Shown: piece by piece, positions 37,060-47,546 of the stretch
How the letters are laid out: each line of letters begins with the position of its first letter
How positions within the stretch are numbered: the first letter of the stretch is position 1
From: Leptotrichia sp. oral taxon 212
Lineage (GTDB): Bacteria > Fusobacteriota > Fusobacteriia > Fusobacteriales > Leptotrichiaceae
Reading direction: 5' to 3'
Length of the DNA stretch: 64,000 nt
NCBI RefSeq assembly: GCF_001274535.1
Contig: NZ_CP012410.1
Location: 310,001-374,000 of the forward strand
Made by a program: the position numbers and the translations under genes
The notes under the pieces: generated by a model
Databases searched by the model: none
What the model saw: only the letters and a program-made list of their open reading frames with translations
Told to the model about the DNA's origin: nothing

Positions 37060-37746
37060 ATGAAAAAGAATGAAATGATGATTTGCGGCAAAAAATGTAT
37101 TCTGTATTTAAACGAAGATACAGAATATATACTGATACAGCCTGTGGATGAAAATGATATCAGTGTACTGGATAGTGAAGTGAAGCACATAGAAGAAAAT
37201 GCAGACAGGAATTTTAGCCTTGTGGCGTTTAAAATAGAAGACTGGAACAGCGAACTTACTCCATGGGAAATGTCCCTTCTTCGAGGAAAAGGGAACTTTG
37301 GAGATGGCGCTGCCGGAACATTGGAATTTATAAAAAATGACCTGATACTGGCTGTGTCAGAATATATAAATATTGAAAATAAAGAGATAAAGTATATTTT
37401 AGGTGGGTATTCACTGGCAGGGCTGTTTTCATTATGGAGCGGATATCAGACGGATATTTTTGAAGGAATAGCTGCAGTTTCTCCGTCAGTCTGGTATAAA
37501 GGATGGATAGAATACGTGGCAGCTGGAAAACCTTTATCAGAAAAAATTTATCTGAGCCTCGGAGATACAGAAGAAAAAACAAAACATCAAATTTTATCTA
37601 AAATAGGCGATAATATAAGAAAACAGCATGAAATTCTTGAAAAATCAGAAAATGTGAAGACAGTTCTTGAATGGAATGAAGGAAATCACTTTCAAAATCC
37701 TGATATAAGAACTGCAAAGGGATTTCTGTGGGTGATGAATAAATAG
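37060..37746 (+). CDS. Esterase-like alpha/beta hydrolase
   Basis: 228 residues, cytoplasmic. The nucleophile Ser lies in ILGGYSLAGLFSLW (G-x-S-x-A-G, esterase D-like), the acid Asp is likely in LSLGDTEEK, and the His in WNEGNHFQNP. The pattern resembles small esterases of the YbbA/Fes type. It follows the methyltransferase by 33 bp with AGGAGG, so the two are probably co-transcribed. The substrate is unknown. Confidence 0.75.
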   Translation: MKKNEMMICGKKCILYLNEDTEYILIQPVDENDISVLDSEVKHIEENADRNFSLVAFKIEDWNSELTPWEMSLLRGKGNFGDGAAGTLEFIKNDLILAVSEYINIENKEIKYILGGYSLAGLFSLWSGYQTDIFEGIAAVSPSVWYKGWIEYVAAGKPLSEKIYLSLGDTEEKTKHQILSKIGDNIRKQHEILEKSENVKTVLEWNEGNHFQNPDIRTAKGFLWVMNK

Positions 37747-37766
37747 GGGATTTGAGGTAATAATTT

Positions 37767-38301
37767 ATGAAAAAAATTTTAATAATAACATTATTTTTAT
37801 TACTAATTTATTATTGTTTTAATAGGGTGAGATAATTAAAGAAAATCATTATGAAATTTCAATGCGTCGTTTAAATTATGGAGATAATGATAAAATTTCT
37901 AATATTGAAAATATAAATTTTGACAATGGCAATATAATTATTAAATTAAAAAGTTTGCAGAATAATTTATATTTAGAAACCATAATAATTTATTACAAAG
38001 AAAAAAAATAGGAGAAATTTCCATAAATGAAAATTTATATGTTGAAAGTATAAGTAATAGTAAATATATTGATATCAACAGTTATATTTTTGAATATCCT
38101 ATTAATAATGATTTGCTTTGGATTTTAGGAGAAAAGAATGAAAAATATAACATATCTTCTGGACCATATATGGAAAATGAATTTATATTTGAAACTGTCA
38201 TAAAAGACAAGGCTAATAATAAAATATATAATTTAAAACGTGAAATAGATATACTGTTTGTAGAGCAAGGAAAAACCAGAAGATGGACTTTTGACCATTA
38301 A
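37767..38301 (+). pseudogene. Small exported hypothetical protein, two frameshifts
   Basis: An N-terminal signal/anchor (MKKILIITLFLLLIYYCFNR) ends at a stop at 37833-37835. The continuing frame (GEIIKENHYEISMRRLNYGD) runs to a stop after a run of A at about 38010. A third frame (GEISINENLYVESISNSKY) continues to 38301. Joined together they give one plausible exported protein of about 175 residues. The second shift is at an A-tract, where indels or sequencing error are common. No family recognised. Confidence 0.6.
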
Positions 38302-38621
38302 TATTATTTCTTAAAATATATTTGATAAGTCATATTGATAGAAGTGTATAAGTAAGAAATATTATAAAAAATAGACCTGATTTTATGCGAGAATTTAACC
38401 GAAATTTATTTAGAAAAAAAGAGGAATGAATAGAAGAATATGGCATGATGTGGAGATAAAAAAATGAGAAGTCAAAAGATTAAATTATAAATAAAAATTA
38501 AATTTTTTAAAATTAAAAGGAATTGTCACAGGGCATTTAAATGACTTTATTTTAAATATCAGATTATGGTATAATTAATGCATATTGGAATTTATAGAGA
38601 AATAAAAGAGGGTGTGATTTT
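38302..38621. other. 320-bp gap before the AAA/PDDEXK gene
   Basis: No intact gene. A 14-codon frame (MREFNRNLFRKKEE) at 38384-38428 looks like a remnant of an unknown protein. A TATAAT at 38570-38575 may be the -10 box of the next gene; its -35 region is poor. Confidence 0.4.
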
Positions 38622-40278
38622 ATGAGAAAAAAAGCTGTTCCTGTGGGGATTGAAGATTTTGAAAGAATAATAAGGGAAGAATATTATTATGTAGATAAAA
38701 CGATGTTAATAGAGGAATTATTAATAAATAGAGCTCCTGTAACACTTTTTACAAGACCTCGACGATTTGGAAAAACACTGAATATGTCAATGATTAAATA
38801 CTTTTTTGATGTAAAAAATAAAGAAGAAAATAAAAAACTTTTTGAAAATTTAAAAGTATCTAATAGTGAATATATGAGTGAACAGGGGAAATATCCTGTT
38901 ATTTTCATTTCGTTGAAGGATTTGAAAGGAGATACTTGGGGAAAATGTTTTGAAAATCTCAAAAAAACAATGTATAAAATTTTTAATGAATACGAATTTG
39001 TGAGAGAGAAATTAAATATGGTTGAAAAAAGAGAGTTTGATAAAATTTGGGAAATGAAAGATAGTGAAGAAAACTTTAAAACTTCACTCTTAGATTTATC
39101 AAATTATTTAAATAAATATTACGGAGAAAAAGCCATAATTTTAATTGATGAATATGATGCTCCAATAATAAACGCTTTTGATAAAGGATACTACAATGAA
39201 GCAATAAACTTTTTTCAAACATTTTACAGTTCAGCATTAAAGACTAATAATTCCTTGAAATATGGTATTTTGACAGGTATAACAAGGATTATAAAGGAAG
39301 GAATATTTTCAGGCTTAAATAATTTAAAAGTAGATACGATATTGAATAAAAAATATTCAGAATATTTTGGACTTCTTGAAAGTGAAGTGATTGAAATGCT
39401 TGATTACTTTGGTATGAGATATAAAATTGAAGAGGTTAAAGAATGGTATAATGGATATATTTTTGGAGAAAGTGAAGTCTATAATCCCTGGTCCATTGTG
39501 AATTATATTGATAATAGAGAAATCAAGGCATATTGGGCAAACATTTCAGGAAATACTCTTTTAGAAAATATGCTTAATTATGCTGGAGAAAGTGTTTATG
39601 ATGATTTGAAAAGGTTTACTGACGGAGAAAGTATTGAAAAATATATTTCAGATGGAACAACAATAAAAAGTCTTTTAAGCAATGATGATGAGATATGGCA
39701 ATTGCTTTTATACAGTGGATATTTAACAAAAGATGAAAAGCAGGAAAAAGAATCTGACTCAAATGTTTATAATTTAAAGATACCAAACAAGGAAATACGA
39801 AAATATTTTGGAAATATGTTTTTGAACAGATTTTTTTGGAACAGAAGTGAAGACTAACATTCTGATAAAAGCACTTGAAGGTGGAGATATTAAGAAATTT
39901 GAGGAAACACTGGGAGAAATAATGATAAATATGCTGAGTCATTTTGACTTGGACAAGGAAATGGAGAAGATATATCAGGTGTTCATGATAGGGCTTGTTG
40001 GATTTTTAATGGGGAAATACGAGATTATTTCAAATGATGAAAGCGGATATGGAAGATATGACCTTGCAATGATTCCAATAAAAAGTAATGAGAAGGCTTA
40101 TCTTATGGAATTTAAAATATCAAAGACAAAAAAGGGAATGGAAGAGAGTGCAGAGAAGGCATTGAAACAAATTGACGAGAAGAAATATGATACAAAGCTG
40201 AGGGCAAGAGGTATAAAGAATATATTAAAGATTGGAATTGCATTTTATGGAAAAGAAGTGAAAGTTACTTATAAATAA
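38622..40278 (+). pseudogene. AAA-ATPase-like / PD-(D/E)XK nuclease family protein, frameshifted
   Basis: N-terminal AAA-ATPase-like region: VPVGIEDFERIIREEYYYVDKTMLI, then FTRPRRFGKTLNMSMI (Walker A-like) and AIILIDEYDAPI (Walker B). The C-terminal nuclease-like domain has DLAMIPIKSNEKAYLMEFKISK (D...E-x-K). The first frame stops at 39857. Removing one T from the T7 run at 39831-39837 restores NRFFGTEVKTNILIKALEGG and joins the parts without loss. The family is common, often multi-copy and of unknown function. The break may be a real pseudogene, phase variation or a sequencing error. Confidence 0.82.
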
Positions 40279-40330
40279 AACTTTAATTAGAGGTGTGGAA
40301 CAATAATAAGTAAAAGCTACATTCTACTAA

Positions 40331-40374
40331 AAAAACTGCCTTCAGGGGTTTTATCCCTCCAAGGCAGTTTTTTT
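40331..40374. terminator. Bidirectional terminator
   Basis: AAAAACTGCCTT / AAGGCAGTTTTT outer stem with an inner AGGG/CCCT pair, between the convergent AAA/PDDEXK and clpB genes. Confidence 0.85.
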
Positions 40375-40436
40375 CAATGATTCAGGTTTAATCAAGTATG
40401 TCAAAAATTTTATTATAAATATTGTTCATGTATTCG

Positions 40437-43001
40437 CTAGTTTTTTACAGTATATGTCAACTTTTCTCCGTCGCTGTCTATTAGTATTGTACTGTTTTCA
40501 GGTATTTCATTAGACAATATCATTTTTGAGAGGTTAGTTTCTATATCCTTCTGTACAAATCTTTTCAGCGGTCTTGCTCCGTAAGCAGGATCATAGGCTT
40601 CGTTTACAATGAAATCAAGAGCATTGTCAGTGAATTCCACTTTTATAAACTGTTCCTTAAGCTTACGGTTAATGTCTTCCAGAATAAGTTTGATAATATT
40701 TTTAACACTGTCTTTTCCAAGTGATTTGAATATAATTATATCATCTATTCTGTTCAGGAATTCAGGCTTGAATCTATGTTTCATTTCATCAAGCACAGCT
40801 TCCTTCGTAGTATCTGAAAGCTGAGGATCTTCAAGTATTATTTCACTTCCGATATTTGAAGTCATTATAACTATAGTATTTTTAAAGTCTACAACTTTTC
40901 CCTTTCCGTCAGTAAGACGTCCGTCATCAAGCAACTGTAATAGGACATTAAATACATCCGGATGTGCTTTTTCTATTTCATCAAAAAGGATTACTGAATA
41001 AGGTTTTCTTCTGACTGCTTCAGTAAGCTGTCCACCTTCTTCATATCCTACATATCCCGGAGGTGCTCCTATCAGTCTAGTGACACTGAATTTATCCATG
41101 TATTCACTCATATCAATTCTCACGATATTGTTTTCATCATCAAACAGGTTAAGTGAAAGAGTTTTTGTCAGGTAAGTCTTACCTACTCCGGTAGGGCCTA
41201 GGAATATGAATGAACCTATAGGTCTGTTTGGATCTTTCAGTCCTGCACGTGATCTTATGATAGTGTCACTGATTGTTTCAATAGCTTCATCCTGACCAAT
41301 GACACGTTCCTTCATATATTTAGCCAGATTCAATATTTTTTCCTTTTCTCCCTGCATCAGTTTTGATACAGGAATTCCAGTCCATTTTCCAACAATTTCA
41401 GCAATTTCCTCACTGTCAATTTCCTGTTTCAGAAGTTTATTGTTATCATGTTCCTTGGCTTTTTCCTGTAATTCTGTTCTGTCCTTTTCAAGCTGAGGTA
41501 ATACTCCGTATTGTAATTCAGCAAGTTTGTTATAGTCATTCTTTCTCTGTGCAGCTTCAATTTCAAGTCTTACTTTTTCAATTTCTTCATTAAGTTTCTT
41601 AATTTTTTCAACTTCCTGTTTTTCATTTTCCCACTGTGATTGGAATGCAACCTTCTTTTCATTCAGTTCAGCCAGTTCCTTTTCAAGGTTTTCCAGTCTG
41701 TCCTTTGAAGCCTGATCCTTTTCTTTTTCAAGGGCAACTTTTTCAATTTCCAGCTGCATTACACGTCTTGTAACTTCATCAAGCTCTGTTGGCATTGAAT
41801 TAATTTCAGTTTTTACCTTTGCGGCGGCTTCATCAATCAGGTCAATAGCCTTATCAGGCAGAAATCTGTCATTTATGTATCTGTCACTCATTGTTGCGGC
41901 AGTAACAAGGGCATTATCTGTAATTCTTATTCCATGGAATATTTCAAATTTTTCTTTCAGTCCACGAAGTATTGAAATTGTATCTTCCACAGAAGGTTCA
42001 TTTACCAGTATTGGCTGGAATCTTCTTTCAAGGGCCGCATCTTTTTCTATATATTTTCTGTATTCATCAATAGTTGTAGCACCGATTACCTTAATTTCTC
42101 CACGTGCAAGCATTGGTTTTAAAAGGTTTCCAGCATCCATTGAACCTTCAGTTTTACCTGCACCTACAATATTGTGGACTTCATCTATGAATAATATTAT
42201 TCTTCCGTCACTGTTTTCAAGCTCATCAAGTACTGCTTTAAGTCTTTCTTCAAATTCTCCCCTATATTTTGCACCTGATATGAGGGCTCCCATATCAAGT
42301 GAGAATATTGTCTTGTCCTTTAGATTTTCAGGAACGTCACCATTAAGTATTCTCTGTGCAATTCCCTCTGCAATGGCAGTTTTACCAACTCCAGGTTCTC
42401 CTATCAGGATAGGATTATTTTTATTTCTTCTTGATAAAATCTGAATGGCACGTCTTATTTCATTGTCCCTTCCTATTATCGGATCAATTTTACCTTTTCT
42501 TGCCAGCTCAACAAGATCTTTACCATATTTATCAAGAGCTTCATATGTATTTTCAGGGTTGTCTGTCATAATTTTTTTACCTCCTCTTACTCCTTCCAGA
42601 GCATTTTCAAACTGTTTTTTTATAATACCGTTTTCCTTAAGAAAACTGTTGTTGTCATAACTCGCCAGAAACAGATGTTCTGTACTTATGTACGCATCTT
42701 CCATTTTCTTGGCATAATCTTCTGCACCTACTAAAACTCTGTTCATTTCTGCATTTGGCCTCGGATCTGAAACTCCGCCTTCAATTTTTGGCATCCGGTT
42801 CAGTTTTTCTTCCAGTTTTTTCATGAGGTCAATTGTGTCTATCCCCATTTTCTTCAGAAGGTTAGGGATAAGTCCGTTCATCTGTCCTATTAATGCAAGA
42901 AGCAAATGCTCAACCTTCATATCGGAATGTTTATATCTAATCGCAAAGTTATGGGCTTCCGAAATAGCTTCCATACTTTTCTGCGTAAAGTTATTTTCCA
43001 T
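40437..43001 (-). CDS. clpB: ClpB disaggregase
   Basis: Hexameric Hsp100 that rescues aggregated proteins with DnaK. 854 residues from ATG 43001, which has an AAGGAG site at correct spacing; the ATG nine bases earlier is too close to it. N-domain (about 1-140), first AAA+ with GEPGVGKT and [15 protein letters not shown], a long coiled-coil M-domain (about 400-530) and second AAA+ with GPTGVGKT and [13 protein letters not shown]. It stands alone, controlled by the CIRCE element upstream. Confidence 0.97.
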   Translation of the reverse strand: MENNFTQKSMEAISEAHNFAIRYKHSDMKVEHLLLALIGQMNGLIPNLLKKMGIDTIDLMKKLEEKLNRMPKIEGGVSDPRPNAEMNRVLVGAEDYAKKMEDAYISTEHLFLASYDNNSFLKENGIIKKQFENALEGVRGGKKIMTDNPENTYEALDKYGKDLVELARKGKIDPIIGRDNEIRRAIQILSRRNKNNPILIGEPGVGKTAIAEGIAQRILNGDVPENLKDKTIFSLDMGALISGAKYRGEFEERLKAVLDELENSDGRIILFIDEVHNIVGAGKTEGSMDAGNLLKPMLARGEIKVIGATTIDEYRKYIEKDAALERRFQPILVNEPSVEDTISILRGLKEKFEIFHGIRITDNALVTAATMSDRYINDRFLPDKAIDLIDEAAAKVKTEINSMPTELDEVTRRVMQLEIEKVALEKEKDQASKDRLENLEKELAELNEKKVAFQSQWENEKQEVEKIKKLNEEIEKVRLEIEAAQRKNDYNKLAELQYGVLPQLEKDRTELQEKAKEHDNNKLLKQEIDSEEIAEIVGKWTGIPVSKLMQGEKEKILNLAKYMKERVIGQDEAIETISDTIIRSRAGLKDPNRPIGSFIFLGPTGVGKTYLTKTLSLNLFDDENNIVRIDMSEYMDKFSVTRLIGAPPGYVGYEEGGQLTEAVRRKPYSVILFDEIEKAHPDVFNVLLQLLDDGRLTDGKGKVVDFKNTIVIMTSNIGSEIILEDPQLSDTTKEAVLDEMKHRFKPEFLNRIDDIIIFKSLGKDSVKNIIKLILEDINRKLKEQFIKVEFTDNALDFIVNEAYDPAYGARPLKRFVQKDIETNLSKMILSNEIPENSTILIDSDGEKLTYTVKN

Positions 43002-43067
43002 ATCTATCATTCTCCTTTTTTACTATGTATGTGATAAAAGCCTTTTATTTCCTGGCTTTTCTATTTG

Positions 43068-43094
43068 TTAGCACTCTATATCCTTGAGTGCTAA
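43068..43094. promoter_or_regulatory. CIRCE element (HrcA operator)
   Basis: TTAGCACTC-N9-GAGTGCTAA, an exact consensus match, between the clpB promoter and its start. It predicts heat-shock control of clpB by the repressor HrcA. Confidence 0.97.
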
Positions 43095-43098
43095 CAAT

Positions 43099-43127
43099 AA
43101 TATATCACAATTAAATTTATATGTCAA
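43099..43127 (-). promoter_or_regulatory. clpB promoter
   Basis: Minus strand TTGACA (43122-43127), 17-bp spacer, TATATT (43099-43104), directly followed by the CIRCE repeat. Confidence 0.8.
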
Positions 43128-43319
43128 TACTTTTTCAAAAAAATTTTTATTTTTTTATCTTATATGATAAAATACATCTGAAATATAGAAAAAATAGATA
43201 AAATTTTCTTCAGACAGATAAACTATGAATAAATTTAAAGAAAACGTTAAAAAAAATTTGTATAATTGGATAAATGTGGTAAAATTAATAGTAGACAAAA
43301 AAATTGGGAGGATACCGTT

Positions 43320-45038
43320 ATGGATTTTATTAAAAAATATGAGTACTGGCTAAGTTCCGATTCTATTGATGAGAAAGATAAGGAAGAGCTGAGAAGTCTA
43401 AAAGATAATCAGAAAGAAATCGAAGACAGATTTTTTAAGGATCTGAGCTTTGGTACAGGGGGAATAAGAGGAGTAAGAGGAATAGGAACAAACAGAATTA
43501 ATAAATACGTAATAAGAAAAGCAACACAGGGGCTTGCTAACTATATGATTAAATACAATGAAAAGGAAGCAAAGGAAAGAGGAATAATAATTGCCCATGA
43601 CTGCAGAATAGGTTCGAGGGAATATGCCCTTAATACTGCAAGGGTAATGGCGGCAAACGGAATAAAGGCATATATTTATCCTGATTTGAGATCTACCCCG
43701 GAATTGTCGTTTGGTGTAAGATATAAAGGATGTCTTGCAGGAATAGTTGTAACTGCAAGTCATAATCCTGTAGAATACAATGGATATAAAGTTTACTGGG
43801 AAGACGGAGCTCAGGTGGTAGACCCACATGCAACTTCGATAGTGGCTGAAGTAAATAAGATAGCTACTCTTGAAGAAATAAAAGTAGTGTCTGAAGAAGA
43901 AGGAAGAAAACAGGGGCTTATAATTGAACTGGATAGTAAAATTGATGATGACTATATTGCAGAGATAAAGAAACAGACATTGAAGACAGACATTCCTGGA
44001 AAGGAAGACTTCAAGATAGTATATACTCCGCTTCATGGAACAGGTGGAAGACCTATGAAGAGAATACTGTCTGATTTTGGATACAGTTTTGAAGTTGTAA
44101 AAGAGCAGATAGAACCTGACGGAAACTTCCCTACAGTAGTTTATGCAAATCCTGAAGAAGTGGCGGCATTTAAGCTGGGAACAGCTTTAGCTGATGAAAC
44201 TGGAGCAAAAATTGTCATGGCAAATGATCCAGATGCAGACAGAATAGGAATAGCCGTAAAGGATGACAATGATGAATGGTACTATCCTAACGGGAACCAG
44301 GTAGGACTGCTATTATTACAGTATCTTCTAAACAACAAGAAGGATATCCCTGCAAATGCACAGGTAATAACTACAATAGTTTCAACACCTATGATAGATG
44401 TAATAGCACCTGCAAAGAATGTGGGAGTTATGAAGACGCTTACAGGATTTAAGTATATAGGGGAAAAAATAAGACAGTTTGAAAAGAAAGAGCTTGACGG
44501 AAGCTATTTATTTGGATTTGAAGAAAGCTACGGATATCTGATAGGAACTCATGCAAGAGACAAGGATGCCCTTGTAACATCAATGATAATAGCAGAAATG
44601 GCGGCATATTATAATTCTATCGGAAGTTCAATCTACAAGGAACTGCAGAAGCTTTACAAGGAATTCGGATTCTATCTTGAAGGGATAAAATCAGTCACAT
44701 TAAAAGGGAAAGACGGAATAGAAAAGATGGCGGAACTGATGGCAGGTCTGAGGGAAAATGTAAAGGATACAGTAATAGGTAAGAAAATAAAGATAAAGAG
44801 GGATTTTGATTCACATAAGGAATACAATCTTGAAACAGGGGAAGTGAAGGAAATACATCTTCCAAAGGAAAATGTTCTTCAGTTTGTTCTTGAAGATGAT
44901 ACATATATAACAGCAAGGCCATCAGGAACAGAACCTAAGATTAAGTTCTATTTCAGCGTGAATTCGGATTCAAATGAAAATGTTAAGGAAAAACTTGATA
45001 AAACAATGAAAGAGTTTGAAAAATTCTTAAATTTATAA
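43320..45038 (+). CDS. Phosphoglucomutase/phosphomannomutase
   Basis: 572 residues from ATG 43320, chosen for its GGGAGGA site; upstream in-frame codons lack one. Alpha-D-phosphohexomutase family: the phosphoserine loop is VTASHNPVEYNGYKVYW, the metal loop NDPDADRIGIAV, the sugar loop FEESYGYL, and the phosphate loop RPSGTEPKIKFY. Length and order match the PgcA-type enzymes that interconvert glucose 1- and 6-phosphate. Confidence 0.93.
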   Translation: MDFIKKYEYWLSSDSIDEKDKEELRSLKDNQKEIEDRFFKDLSFGTGGIRGVRGIGTNRINKYVIRKATQGLANYMIKYNEKEAKERGIIIAHDCRIGSREYALNTARVMAANGIKAYIYPDLRSTPELSFGVRYKGCLAGIVVTASHNPVEYNGYKVYWEDGAQVVDPHATSIVAEVNKIATLEEIKVVSEEEGRKQGLIIELDSKIDDDYIAEIKKQTLKTDIPGKEDFKIVYTPLHGTGGRPMKRILSDFGYSFEVVKEQIEPDGNFPTVVYANPEEVAAFKLGTALADETGAKIVMANDPDADRIGIAVKDDNDEWYYPNGNQVGLLLLQYLLNNKKDIPANAQVITTIVSTPMIDVIAPAKNVGVMKTLTGFKYIGEKIRQFEKKELDGSYLFGFEESYGYLIGTHARDKDALVTSMIIAEMAAYYNSIGSSIYKELQKLYKEFGFYLEGIKSVTLKGKDGIEKMAELMAGLRENVKDTVIGKKIKIKRDFDSHKEYNLETGEVKEIHLPKENVLQFVLEDDTYITARPSGTEPKIKFYFSVNSDSNENVKEKLDKTMKEFEKFLNL

Positions 45039-45077
45039 AATAAAAAATTATATAAAGAGGGTAAAAAAATAAGGGAG

Positions 45078-46193
45078 ATGGAAAAAACAGAAAACGGAAA
45101 AATAGAAAAAAACGTAGATGCACTTTATCTTCATATTCCTTTTTGTGAAAAGAAATGTGAGTATTGTGACTTCTGCACATTTGTAAATATGAGCCGTGAA
45201 TATGAAAAATATACGGAAGCACTGGTGAAGGAACTTAAAATGTATCCGGAGTATGAATATGACACAGTATATTTTGGAGGAGGAACACCATCTCTACTGC
45301 CTGTCGAACTGCTCTCATATATAATGGAAAATATGAAATACAGAAAAGACGGAGAAATAACACTGGAACTCAATCCAAATGACATGTCTTTTGAAAAGCT
45401 GAAAGAATTAAGAAAAATGGGAATAAATAGGCTCAGTATAGGAATACAGAGTTTTCAGGATCATGTACTTAAATTTATCGGGAGACTGCATAGCGGCGAG
45501 GATGCCATAAGGGTGTTCAGGGATGCCAGAAATGCAGGATTTGAAAATATTTCCATTGATCTGATGTTCGGTATTCCTAATCAGAGTCTTAAAGATCTGA
45601 AAAAGGATCTGAAAACAATACTTCTGCTTTCTCCTGAAAATATATCGATATATTCTCTTATCTGGGAAGAAGGCACAGTGTTCTGGAGCAAGCTTCAGAA
45701 AGGAATATTATCTGAAATTGATCAGGATCTGGAAGCTGAAATGTATGAAGAAATAATAGATTTTCTACAAAAGAATGGCTATATCCATTATGAAATATCT
45801 AATTTTTCAAAAAAGGGAATGGGTGGAGTACACAATCTGAAATATTGGAGAAACAAGGAATTTATAGGAGCAGGATTAAGTGCGGCCACGTATTATAAAG
45901 GAAAAAGATATAGTAATGTGAGATCTTTCAGTAAATATTACAGATGTATTGAAGAAAATATTTTTCCTGTAGATGATAAAAGCATAGAAACAGTTGATAA
46001 AGAAGAAGAGGAAAAACTTAAAAATATGCTTGGATTAAGACTCATAGAAGAAGGGACGGAATATTTTGAAGCTGAAAAAGTAAAAAAACTTTTAAATGAG
46101 GGACTGCTTGAAAGATTTGACAGCGGCAGAAGAATGAGGCTGACTAGGAAAGGGATTATGCTTGCAAATAATGTATTTGTTGAATTTATTTGA
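45078..46193 (+). CDS. hemW: HemW-like radical SAM protein
   Basis: 371 residues. Radical SAM cluster motif C-x3-C-x2-C in PFCEKKCEYCDFC (about residues 22-32), then DTVYFGGGTPSLLP, and RLSIGIQSFQDHVLKFIGR, SIDLMFGIPNQSL. It has the C-terminal domain of the coproporphyrinogen III oxidase-like group. HemW is thought to deliver heme rather than oxidise coproporphyrinogen. The Cys after CDF (CDFC-T) is the usual HemW pattern. Confidence 0.9.
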   Translation: MEKTENGKIEKNVDALYLHIPFCEKKCEYCDFCTFVNMSREYEKYTEALVKELKMYPEYEYDTVYFGGGTPSLLPVELLSYIMENMKYRKDGEITLELNPNDMSFEKLKELRKMGINRLSIGIQSFQDHVLKFIGRLHSGEDAIRVFRDARNAGFENISIDLMFGIPNQSLKDLKKDLKTILLLSPENISIYSLIWEEGTVFWSKLQKGILSEIDQDLEAEMYEEIIDFLQKNGYIHYEISNFSKKGMGGVHNLKYWRNKEFIGAGLSAATYYKGKRYSNVRSFSKYYRCIEENIFPVDDKSIETVDKEEEEKLKNMLGLRLIEEGTEYFEAEKVKKLLNEGLLERFDSGRRMRLTRKGIMLANNVFVEFI

Positions 46194-46236
46194 AAAAACA
46201 GTTATAATATGGAAAAAATTAAAGCAGGGAGAAATT

Positions 46237-46920
46237 ATGGAACTTAACAGTGATAAAATATCTCAGAATTATCAAAGTATTCTTGAAGATATAAAAAAAT
46301 ATTCACCTTATCCTGAAAAAGTAAAAATATTATTTGTAAGCAAATATCTGAATATTGAAGAACAGGAAACCTTAATAAATATGGGATACAGCTATTTCGG
46401 AGAAAATAGGGCACAAGTTTACAGAGATAAAATGGAAAGATTTTCCAGTGAAAAGTATGAGAATTTAATTTGGGATTTTATTGGAAGGTTGCAAAAAAAT
46501 AAAATAAAGTATATAATAACAAATATAAATTTGATACATTCAATAGATTCTTTTGATTTATTGGCTGAGATTAATAAGAAAGCTGTTGAAAATAATAGAA
46601 TTGTTAATGGTCTGATACAAATTAACGTTTCTAAAGAGGAATCCAAGACAGGAATTTATATAGAAGATTTTCAGAAAGAATCAGAAAAATATTTTTCTAT
46701 GAGCAATGTTAAAATTAAAGGTTTCATGACAATGGCTCCTTTAGATGCAGAAATTGATGAAATAGACGGATATTTTTCAAAAATGTACAATTTAAAAAAA
46801 GAGTATGAAAAAAAATACAGTTATTGTAATGAGCTTTCTATGGGAATGTCAAATGATTATATAGAAGCGCTGAAAAATGGTGCTACTATACTTAGAATAG
46901 GAAGCAGATTATACTGGTAA
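46237..46920 (+). CDS. yggS: YggS/YBL036C-family PLP-binding protein
   Basis: 227 residues from ATG 46237 with a CAGGGAGA site; the frame is open further upstream into hemW, but that start is unlikely. PLP homeostasis protein with the Schiff-base Lys in ILFVSKYL (about residue 35), then YFGENRAQ, WDFIGRLQKNKIKYI, and ELSMGMSNDYIEALKNGATILRIGSRLYW at the end. Precedes sepF, a pairing common in Gram-positive genomes. Confidence 0.93.
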   Translation: MELNSDKISQNYQSILEDIKKYSPYPEKVKILFVSKYLNIEEQETLINMGYSYFGENRAQVYRDKMERFSSEKYENLIWDFIGRLQKNKIKYIITNINLIHSIDSFDLLAEINKKAVENNRIVNGLIQINVSKEESKTGIYIEDFQKESEKYFSMSNVKIKGFMTMAPLDAEIDEIDGYFSKMYNLKKEYEKKYSYCNELSMGMSNDYIEALKNGATILRIGSRLYW

Positions 46921-46936
46921 TTAGGAGGTTAGTGTT

Positions 46937-47440
46937 TTGGGATTAAAACAAAAATTTTTGGAATTTTTCGGTGAAGAAGTTGATGACGATACGACAGTAG
47001 AAAATGAAAAAGTGGAAGAAGAAGTTGTAACAAAACAGCAACCTAAACAACAACAGGCCAAGACCTACAGTCACGTAGAGTTTGATCATCCAGAAGAAAA
47101 GGAAAAAAAAGGTATTAACATTTTTGGTGGAGGAAAGAAGGAGGAAATAGGAAAGATGAAAGTAAGCTATGTCTCAATAATTAGACCGAAAGTCTTTGAA
47201 GATTCCAGATTAATAGCAGACTCGATAAAAGAAAAGAAAGTTGTAACATTCAGTTTAGAGTTTTTAGAATTTGAAGTAGGACAGAGAGTAATAGATTTTG
47301 TTAGTGGAGCGGCTTATGCGATGGATGCACATCTTTCAAAAGTTACAGATAAAGTTCTTACATCTATTCCAAATGGAGTAGGATATGAAGATATTGACAC
47401 TTCATTAGAAGAAGAAAAAGACGGAAGTAAATTATTATAA
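46937..47440 (+). CDS. sepF: SepF cell-division protein
   Basis: 167 residues, TTG start with TAGGAGG. It has an N-terminal amphipathic membrane-binding helix (MGLKQKFLEFFG), a variable acidic and Gln-rich linker, and the C-terminal SepF domain (VSYVSIIRPKVFEDSRLIADSIKEKKVVTF, then DFVSGAAYAMD). It anchors FtsZ at the division site. Well known from Firmicutes, Actinobacteria and Cyanobacteria, and present here beside two-membrane genes. Closed by a terminator hairpin. Confidence 0.92.
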   Translation: MGLKQKFLEFFGEEVDDDTTVENEKVEEEVVTKQQPKQQQAKTYSHVEFDHPEEKEKKGINIFGGGKKEEIGKMKVSYVSIIRPKVFEDSRLIADSIKEKKVVTFSLEFLEFEVGQRVIDFVSGAAYAMDAHLSKVTDKVLTSIPNGVGYEDIDTSLEEEKDGSKLL

Positions 47441-47450
47441 TTAAAATTGA

Positions 47451-47499
47451 AAAATATACCTTAGTTATTATAAATTATAATAATTTAAGGTGTATTTTT
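47451..47499 (+). terminator. Terminator of sepF
   Basis: AAAATATACCTTA...TTATTAT and ATAATAATTTAAGGTGTATTTT form a long imperfect stem ending in T residues, 11 bp after the stop. Confidence 0.6.
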
Positions 47500-47546
47500 G
47501 TTATGTAAAAAAGTATAAATAAATTTTGACCTGTTAGGGGAAATAT

